This document shows positions 31,498-36,610 of a stretch of DNA of 36,610 nucleotides, piece after piece. Source of the stretch: CAZEFK01 sp964511405 (GTDB taxonomy: Bacteria; Pseudomonadota; Alphaproteobacteria; Elsterales; Elsteraceae); contig CAZEFK010000051.1 in assembly GCA_964511405.1 (NCBI GenBank), forward strand, positions 1-36,610. The letters are read 5' to 3'. The first letter of the stretch is position 1, and every line of letters starts with the position of its first letter. The position numbers and the translations under genes were made by a program. The notes beneath the pieces are model-generated. The model did not search any database. It saw only the letters and a program-made list of their open reading frames with translations, and was not told the DNA's origin.

Positions 31498-32429
31498 GGC
31501 CGCCCCTGCCCGGCGAACCAGGCCCGCGCCTCGGCGGCATCGTCGGCGATCTGATGCTTGAGCGCGTCGAGACTGGGGAACGCCCGCTCCGGCCGCAGGA
31601 AGTGGCCGAACGCCACCGTCAGGCGCCGGCCGTACAGATCGCCCGAGAAGTCGAACAGATGGGCCTCCAGCCTGAGATCGGTGCCGCCGACGGTGGGCCG
31701 CGTCCCGAGATTGGCGACTCCCCGGACCGGCCCCGCCGCCGCGCCCGAGACGGTGACCGCATAGACGCCAGCCTGCGGCCGCAGATAGCGCCCGAGCCCG
31801 AGATTGGCGGTCGGGAAGCCGATGGTGCGGCCGCGCCGGTCGCCGCGCCGCACCCGCCCGGTGACCGCGAACGGCCGGCCGAGCAGCGCCGCGGCCGCCA
31901 GCGGATCGCCCTGGCGCAGCGCGTCGCGCGCACGGGTCGAGGAATAGGCCTCGCCGCCCGGGTCGAGCACCGGCTCGACCGTCTCGGCGCCGATGCCGCG
32001 GCCCCGGGCATGGGCCAACAGGAAGGCGGGCGTGCCGCTGCGCTTGTAGCCGAAGCTGAAGTCGGCGCCGACCACGACATGCGCCACGCCCAGCTGGTCG
32101 GCGAGGACCCGGTCGATGAACTGCTCGGGCGACAGGCCCGCGAACCGGCGGTCGAACCGCGGCACCACGACGACCGCGACGCCCAGGCGCCGGAACTGCT
32201 CCAGCTTGTCGCGCAGCAGCGTCAGCCGAAACGGCGGGTCGGCGGGCCGGAACAGCTCGCGCGGATGCGGCTCGAAGGTCATCACCGCCAGGCGCGCGCC
32301 GACCGCCTGCGCCCGCGCGGCCGCGGTCTCGATCACCCGAACATGGCCGGGATGCACGCCGTCGAAATTGCCGATCGCCAGGACCGCGCCGCGGACCGGC
32401 CCGGCGACCAAGTCGCGGATCAGCTGCAC
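31494..32429 (-). CDS. ribF: bifunctional riboflavin kinase/FAD synthetase RibF
   Basis: RibF converts riboflavin to FMN and then FAD. The 311-residue reading from the GTG at 32427-32429 matches the family. The N-terminal nucleotidyltransferase domain has AIGNFDGVHPGHVRVI (18-33), TFEPHPRELF, VVGADFSFGYKRSG and SSTRARDALRQGD; the C-terminal kinase domain has GRVRRGDRRGRTIGFPTANLGL and GVYAVTVSG...GVANLGTRPT, ending with DLYGRRLTVAFGHFLRPE. Upstream, the frame stays open through the maoC-like gene without a better start; MQLIRDL is a normal RibF N terminus. There are 55 bp between the maoC stop and this start. Confidence 0.94.
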   Translation of the reverse strand: MQLIRDLVAGPVRGAVLAIGNFDGVHPGHVRVIETAAARAQAVGARLAVMTFEPHPRELFRPADPPFRLTLLRDKLEQFRRLGVAVVVVPRFDRRFAGLSPEQFIDRVLADQLGVAHVVVGADFSFGYKRSGTPAFLLAHARGRGIGAETVEPVLDPGGEAYSSTRARDALRQGDPLAAAALLGRPFAVTGRVRRGDRRGRTIGFPTANLGLGRYLRPQAGVYAVTVSGAAAGPVRGVANLGTRPTVGGTDLRLEAHLFDFSGDLYGRRLTVAFGHFLRPERAFPSLDALKHQIADDAAEARAWFAGQGRP

Positions 32430-32484
32430 CGGTTGGCTCGCACCAGGCTCCCGCCGGCGGATGGCTGGGCCGGCCGGCGCGGTC

Positions 32485-32928
32485 TCAAGCCGGACGCGCC
32501 GGCACCATGACCGTCGCCTCGCCCTCGATGACCACCGTATCGCCGACGCGGGCGACGGTCTGAAAGGTCGCACGCTTGCGCTGCGGGTCCAGGGCGGTCA
32601 CGGTCGCGGTCGCCGCCACGGTGTCGCCGATCCGCACCGGCGCCTTGAACGCCAGGGATTGGGACAGGTAGATGGTGCCCGGGCCGGGCAGCCGCGTGCC
32701 CAGCACCGTCGAGATGAAGCCGGCGGCCAGCATGCCGTGGGCGATCCGGCCCTTGAACCGCGTGCCCTCGGCATAGGCCTGGTTGATGTGCACCGGGTTG
32801 GTGTCGCCGGTGATGCCGGCGAACAGCACGATGTCGGCCTCGGTCACGGTCTTGGCGAACGTCGCGGCCTGGCCGATCGACAGGTCCTCGAAGAACAGGC
32901 CGGTGGGGCCGGCGCTGGGTTCAGCCAA
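32485..32928 (-). CDS. MaoC-family (R)-enoyl-CoA hydratase-like dehydratase
   Basis: This 147-residue single hot-dog-fold protein has the hydratase 2 signature TGDTNPVHINQAYAEGTRF with the catalytic Asp and His, followed by GRIAHGMLAAGFISTVLG. These features match (R)-specific enoyl-CoA hydratases such as PhaJ, which link fatty acid oxidation to polyhydroxyalkanoate synthesis, though other acyl-CoA substrates are possible. The start is TTG at 32926-32928 with AAGGA 6 nt upstream; the nearby ATG is out of frame and there is no in-frame ATG before the conserved region. It heads the leftward maoC-ribF-lspA-DUF3035 string. Confidence 0.88.
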   Translation of the reverse strand: MAEPSAGPTGLFFEDLSIGQAATFAKTVTEADIVLFAGITGDTNPVHINQAYAEGTRFKGRIAHGMLAAGFISTVLGTRLPGPGTIYLSQSLAFKAPVRIGDTVAATATVTALDPQRKRATFQTVARVGDTVVIEGEATVMVPARPA

Positions 32929-32986
32929 GGCTCATCCTTTCATTCTAGGCCAAGTAGACGGTACACTGCCCTCGCCGCGACCTGCG

Positions 32987-33084
32987 CCCCAAGAGCGGCG
33001 GGACTATACCCGCCGCCAATTGGGGTCGCAACCGCTCCCGGTTGCCGCTATAGAAGCGGGCCGGGACGCGGCGCGGCGTCCGGG
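32987..33084. other. four consecutive hairpins between maoC and the response-regulator gene
   Basis: The 183-bp divergent gap holds four back-to-back inverted repeats. The first pairs CCCCAA/TTGGGG and GCGGCGGG/CCCGCCGC (32987-33025). The second is GCAACCG/CGGTTGC (33028-33045). The third is CCGCT/AGCGG (33045-33059). The fourth is GGACGC/GCGTCC with outer CC/GG (33061-33084). On the plus strand they would lie in the leader of the regulator gene; on the minus strand, before the maoC promoter. High GC makes chance stems common, but the first is unusually long. Confidence 0.5.
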
Positions 33085-33111
33085 GTCCGTGCAACCAGGG
33101 AGCAGCGACCT

Positions 33112-34182
33112 GTGAGCCTCGAGCGGCTGACGGTGATGGTGGTCGAGGACAGCCCCTTCGTCCGCAACATGATGCAAGAGATCCTCCGCGCGCTCCGGGT
33201 CGGCAAGGTGTTGTTGGCGGCCGACGGCGGCGAGGCGATCGGCATGCTGCGCCAGGTGTCGCAGCAGATCCGTGCGGTCAGCAGCAGCGCCGCCCAGGGC
33301 GTGCTGGCGATCGACATCATCCTGTCGGACTTCGTGATGTCGCCGATCAACGGCGCGATGCTGCTGCGCTGGGTGCGCAACCACGACGAGAGCCCCGACC
33401 GCTTCATCCCGTTCGTCATGATCAGCGGCGCCGCCGACAGCGAGAAGGTCCGCGAGGCGCGCGACCTCGGCATGACCGAGTTCCTGGCCAAACCGTTCTC
33501 GGTCAAGTCCGTGGCCGACCACCTGACCTCGGCGATCGAGTATCCGCGCCAGTTCGTCTACACCCGCGACTATTTCGGCCCCGACCGGCGCCGGCAGAAG
33601 CGACCCTACGCCGATGTCGAGCGGCGCACCATTACGCCCGATGAGATCGAGGTCCTGCACAGCGGCGCCAAGCTCAAGCAGTTCGGCGGCAAAACGCGGG
33701 CCTTCAATTTCCGGCTGCCGAACCGGCTGCGCGAGAAGATCGCCGGCATCGGCGGCGCCCCGGTCAGGATCGCCCCCGAGCTGCTGCAGCAGGCCGAGCA
33801 GCAGCTCGATCGCATGGAGAACGACTACGCCGACTGGGTGCGCGGCAGCATGCGCACCCTGGCCCAGGCCCACCGCCGCGCCGTCGACGAGGAGCATCCG
33901 CGCAAGCGCGCGGCCCTGGTCGCCACGGTCAACAAGGTCGCCCATGACCTGCGCGGCCAGGGTTCGACCTTCGGATACCCGCTGATCACCGTGTTCGGGC
34001 GCTCGCTGTACGAGTGCACCGACGGGGTGAGCGACGTCACCGATTCGCTCCTCGATTTCATCAAGAGCCACGTCGACGGCATCAATGCCGTGCTGCGCGA
34101 CCGCATCAAGGGCAATGGCGGCGAGATCGGCGAGGCCCTGGTGAAGAGCCTGGAGGAGGCACGCGAGAAGCTCTCGCAGTAA
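33112..34182 (+). CDS. response regulator with C-terminal Hpt-like helical domain
   Basis: This 356-residue protein starts with a complete CheY-like receiver: acidic pair in VVEDSPF (12-13), phospho-acceptor Asp73 (IILSDFVMSPING), Ser105 (FVMISGAAD) and Lys127 (FLAKPFS). An insert of about ten residues (AVSSSAAQG) lies before the strand carrying Asp73. A linker follows (YFGPDRRRQKRPY, 'ERRTITPDEIE'), then a helical C-terminal half with VAHDLRGQGSTFGYPLITV, where His278 sits in the H-x-L-[KR]-G-x(4)-[FG]-G arrangement of histidine phosphotransfer domains. No DNA-binding or enzymatic output is seen. The GTG at 33112 has AGGGAG 9 nt upstream. The stop overlaps the next gene's ATG (TAATG). Confidence 0.83.
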   Translation: MSLERLTVMVVEDSPFVRNMMQEILRALRVGKVLLAADGGEAIGMLRQVSQQIRAVSSSAAQGVLAIDIILSDFVMSPINGAMLLRWVRNHDESPDRFIPFVMISGAADSEKVREARDLGMTEFLAKPFSVKSVADHLTSAIEYPRQFVYTRDYFGPDRRRQKRPYADVERRTITPDEIEVLHSGAKLKQFGGKTRAFNFRLPNRLREKIAGIGGAPVRIAPELLQQAEQQLDRMENDYADWVRGSMRTLAQAHRRAVDEEHPRKRAALVATVNKVAHDLRGQGSTFGYPLITVFGRSLYECTDGVSDVTDSLLDFIKSHVDGINAVLRDRIKGNGGEIGEALVKSLEEAREKLSQ

Positions 34183-35498
34183 TGCGCGTGCGGCGGCTTG
34201 CCCTGGCCGTCGCGCTCGCGCTCGGCCCTGGCCCCGCCTACGCCGGTCTCTACGACCCTGCCGTCTTCACCCTCGCCAACGGCCTGACCGTGGTCGTGGT
34301 CGAGAACCGGCGCGCGCCGGTCGCACGGGTCACCGTCTGGTACAAGGCCGGCGGCGCCGACGATCCGGCCGGTAAGTCGGGCACCGCCCACTATCTCGAG
34401 CATCTGATGTTCGCCGGGGGATTCGAGCGTGCCATTGCCGCCGAGGGCGGCCGGGCCAACGCCCGGACCGGCCGCGACTACACCATGTATGGCGAGACCG
34501 TGGCCGCCGACCGCGCGGCTCTGGCCCTGCGCCTGGAGGCCGACCGCATGGCCCGGCTGCGGCTGGCCGCGGGGCGCGCGCGGACGGCCCGAGCGGTGGT
34601 CGAGGACGAACGCCGCCTGACCGTCGACGCCGTCCCGGCGGCGCGGCTGGACGAGCGGATCGCCCAGCTGCTGTATCCCGCCCTGCCCTACGGCCGGCCG
34701 GTGATCGGCTGGGCCCCCGAGCTGGCGCGCCTCTCGGCGGTCGATGCCCGCGCTTTCCACCACGTTTGGTATGCGCCGAACAACGCGGTCCTGGTGGTCG
34801 CCGGGGCCGTCGACACCGAGACGGTGCGGCGGCTCGCCCAGGCGAGCTTCGGCCGGCTGCCGCGCCGCGCGGTCCCGGCGCGGGCGCTTCAGGCCGACCC
34901 GCCGCCGCAGGGCGCGCTGTGGATCGAAATGGCGGCGGCCCCGAGGCCGGCGCCGCTGTGGCGTCGGGTCTATCCGGCGCCGAGCTGGCGCACCGGCCGT
35001 CCCCAGGACGTGGCGGCGCTGACCGTGCTGGCGGCGATCCTGGGCAACGGGCCCGACGCGTTGCTGACCCAGGCCCTCGTCCGCGACGACGCGCTGGCGA
35101 CCGGCGTCGACGTCGTCTATGACCCGGACCGCCGCGGCGGCAGCGAGTTCGGGCTCGACATCCAGATCGCCGGCGGCGTGCGGCCCGCCCAGGTCGAGGC
35201 CGCCGTCGGCACGGTGATCGAGCGGATCCAGGCGCAGGGACTGCCGCCCGGCCAGCTGGACCGCGCCAAGCGCGACCTTGCCGCCGAGATCCCATATCGG
35301 CGCGACAGCCTTACCGCCGCCACCGACGATCTCGGCCGGGCGCTAGCCACCGGCGGCACGATCGCCGACGTCGAGGATGCCCCCGCCCGAATCGCGGCGG
35401 TCACCGCCGATGCCGTGCAGGCGGCGGCCCAGGCTGTCCTGCAATCGGGCGTGGCCGTGACGGGCACCCTGCTCCCGGATAGACTTGCTGATCAATAG
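34182..35498 (+). CDS. M16-family zinc metallopeptidase, catalytic subunit, exported
   Basis: This 438-residue insulinase/pitrilysin-family protease has a signal peptide (MRVRRLALAVALALGPG, cleavage probably after AYA) and should act in the periplasm. The inverted zinc motif HYLEH lies at 70-74 (GTAHYLEHLMF), with the more distant Glu probably in VVEDERRLTVDA. YAPNNAVLVVAGAVD is typical of the family. The C-terminal half is the second, inactive M16 repeat. In alphaproteobacteria such proteins commonly work as pairs with a second M16 subunit lacking HxxEH, which here follows after a PAS gene. Its ATG overlaps the preceding stop. Confidence 0.92.
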   Translation: MRVRRLALAVALALGPGPAYAGLYDPAVFTLANGLTVVVVENRRAPVARVTVWYKAGGADDPAGKSGTAHYLEHLMFAGGFERAIAAEGGRANARTGRDYTMYGETVAADRAALALRLEADRMARLRLAAGRARTARAVVEDERRLTVDAVPAARLDERIAQLLYPALPYGRPVIGWAPELARLSAVDARAFHHVWYAPNNAVLVVAGAVDTETVRRLAQASFGRLPRRAVPARALQADPPPQGALWIEMAAAPRPAPLWRRVYPAPSWRTGRPQDVAALTVLAAILGNGPDALLTQALVRDDALATGVDVVYDPDRRGGSEFGLDIQIAGGVRPAQVEAAVGTVIERIQAQGLPPGQLDRAKRDLAAEIPYRRDSLTAATDDLGRALATGGTIADVEDAPARIAAVTADAVQAAAQAVLQSGVAVTGTLLPDRLADQ

Positions 35499-35551
35499 CG
35501 CAAATATGTCGATTTAGCGAAGTCTTAGCAGATCGGCCCGATGCTCTGGCC

Positions 35552-36115
35552 ATGGATGCCCTTCCACTGGACCAGCCTCGCCAGCCCGCTCCTCCGACCT
35601 TCCAAGACCCGCGCGTCGGCATGCTCTGGGACGCCTGGCATCGGTGGCGCGGCCAGAACGCCTTTCCCGGGCGGCGCGCCGTGGACCCCGCCGCGATCGG
35701 CCCGATCCTGCCCGAAGTGTTCCTGGTCGAATGCACCGACGACGGCCGGTTCCGCTATCGGTTGGCCGGCGAGACGATCAACCGCCTGTTCTGCAGGAAC
35801 CTGCGCGGTCGGCTGGTCGAGGAAGCGCTGCCGCCCGAGCTGGCCGCGGACACGGTCCGCCGCTTCACCCGCATCGCCGAAGCGGGCGTGGCGCTGCACC
35901 TCGCGGGCTATGCCTATGTCCAGTGCGGCCTGCGCTATCCGAGTGAGCGGCTGCTGCTGCCGCTGGCCGAGGACGGCGCCACGGTCGACGGCATCATCGG
36001 GGTATCGCTGTTCTATGATGACGCGGCCGGCGACGATTTGCGCCTGAGGACGCCGCTGTGGGACGACCCGGTCGTGACCGCCATCGAACTCGTGCCGGCC
36101 AGCGCCGCCGCCTGA
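35552..36115 (+). CDS. PAS_5-type PAS domain protein
   Basis: The 187-residue soluble protein consists of little more than one PAS_5-like sensory domain: FQDPRVGMLWDAWHRWRG, then PAAIGPILPEVFLVECTDDGRFRYRLAGETIN (entry strands), NLRGRLVEEALPPELA, and the closing strands ERLLLPLAEDGATVDGIIGVSLF. This pattern is widespread in Rhodospirillales as small proteins without an output domain; the ligand is unknown. The ATG at 35552 has no clear ribosome-binding site. It separates two M16 protease genes, and its last 58 bp overlap the start of the second. The 53-bp gap before it is AT-rich (35495-35530) and may carry its promoter. Confidence 0.85.
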   Translation: MDALPLDQPRQPAPPTFQDPRVGMLWDAWHRWRGQNAFPGRRAVDPAAIGPILPEVFLVECTDDGRFRYRLAGETINRLFCRNLRGRLVEEALPPELAADTVRRFTRIAEAGVALHLAGYAYVQCGLRYPSERLLLPLAEDGATVDGIIGVSLFYDDAAGDDLRLRTPLWDDPVVTAIELVPASAAA

Positions 36116-36610
36116 CCGCGGCGGCGCTGGCCGGGCTGCTGGCGCTGTGGCTCGGGGTACCGGCCGACGCCCGCGACGGGCTGTTGGCGATCGACGTCGT
36201 CGCCAGCCCGGGCGGCATCGCAGCCTGGCTGGTCGAGGACCACCGCACCGGACTGGTGGCCATCGACCTGGCCATCGCCGGGGGCACGGCGGCGGACCCG
36301 CCTGTTGCGGCCGGCCTCAGCCGGCTGGCCGCCGACCTCATCGGCAGTGGCGGCGGCGCGCTGGCCGGGCGCGGCCTGCGGCAGCGCTTGGCCGACGATG
36401 GCGCGCATCTGGACGCGATTGCCGGCCTCGACCGCGTCGAGGTCACCCTGGCAGCGCCGGCCGACCGGCTGGGCGACGCCCTCGATGCCCTGGGCCAGCT
36501 GCTCGTCACGCCGCCGGCGGCCGCCGACATCGAGGAGGCCCGCCGGCGGCTCGCGGCGGCGGACGCCGCGCCCGACGCCGGCGCCGCCGCCACCCGCGCC
36601 TGGTTCCAGG
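36058..36610 (+). CDS. second M16-family subunit, probably non-catalytic (cut by window edge)
   Basis: From GTG at 36058, with GAGGA 7 nt upstream (36046-36050), the frame is open to the window end (184 codons). The N terminus has an Arg-rich n-region and a hydrophobic stretch (LTAAALAGLLALWLG, cleavage after ADA), so it is exported. Then come WLVEDHRTGLVAIDLAIAGG and GLSRLAADLIGSGGG, aligned with the strand and helix that carry HxxEH in catalytic M16 proteins; here HxxEH is absent, as expected for the partner subunit. EEARRRLAAAD follows the usual pattern of this domain. The start overlaps the PAS gene by 58 bp in another frame. The rest lies outside the window. Confidence 0.8.
   Translation, partial: MGRPGRDRHRTRAGQRRRLTAAALAGLLALWLGVPADARDGLLAIDVVASPGGIAAWLVEDHRTGLVAIDLAIAGGTAADPPVAAGLSRLAADLIGSGGGALAGRGLRQRLADDGAHLDAIAGLDRVEVTLAAPADRLGDALDALGQLLVTPPAAADIEEARRRLAAADAAPDAGAAATRAWFQ

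Overview
The window is very GC-rich DNA from an alphaproteobacterium, most likely of the Rhodospirillales type. The clues are a RegB/RegA (PrrBA/ActSR) redox pair, a DUF3035/BamF-like lipoprotein beside lspA, PAS_5-like proteins, and a cobalamin cluster mixing 'aerobic' cob genes with cbiX and cbiG. No rRNA, tRNA, insertion sequence, prophage or CRISPR array was seen.

Layout. (1) 1-3428: a UDP-glucuronate decarboxylase-like gene cut by the left edge, divergent from a WcaJ-type polyprenyl-phosphate sugar-1-phosphate transferase, then a protein that reads as degenerate GGDEF plus degenerate EAL. This is the edge of an exopolysaccharide locus. (2) 3471-5524 (minus): regB then regA, convergent with region 1 across a GC-rich hairpin. 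(3) 5633-23723: a large cobalamin cluster. cobT (minus) diverges from cobS and an alpha-ribazole-phosphatase-like gene. A cobalamin riboswitch follows inside the cluster, then cobU, cobW, cobN, cobO, a SYLF-domain gene and cobQ; cobD (minus) faces cobQ. A second tightly overlapped set runs cbiX, a two-domain protein ending in CobH, cobL, cobI and a CbiG-CobJ fusion. Together these cover cobalt insertion, many corrin-ring methylations, amidation, adenosylation and nucleotide-loop assembly. cobA, cobG/cobZ, cobM, cobK, cobB, cobC (decarboxylase) and cobS/cobT of the chelatase are not in the window. (4) 23828-27712: a Bcr/CflA-type exporter, then two tandem paralogues of unknown function with PAS-like C-terminal halves and a GNAT-like protein. 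(5) 27665-29287: an MFS exporter divergent from an ArsR-type regulator, with two matching inverted repeats between them. (6) 29296-32928 (minus): maoC-like, ribF, lspA, DUF3035 lipoprotein and a DapA-family lyase. (7) 33112-36610: a CheY-Hpt-like response regulator behind a hairpin-rich leader, a catalytic M16 peptidase, a PAS protein, and a second M16 subunit cut by the right edge.

The observations most worth following are: the RNase H-like/CobH and CbiG/CobJ fusions; coexistence of early (CbiX) and late (CobN) cobalt chelatases; a riboswitch whose last box can pair with the cobU ribosome-binding site; a RegB whose H-box has Arg where Glu is expected; the degenerate GGDEF/EAL protein; the three-gene unknown module; and the PAS gene wedged between two M16 subunits.
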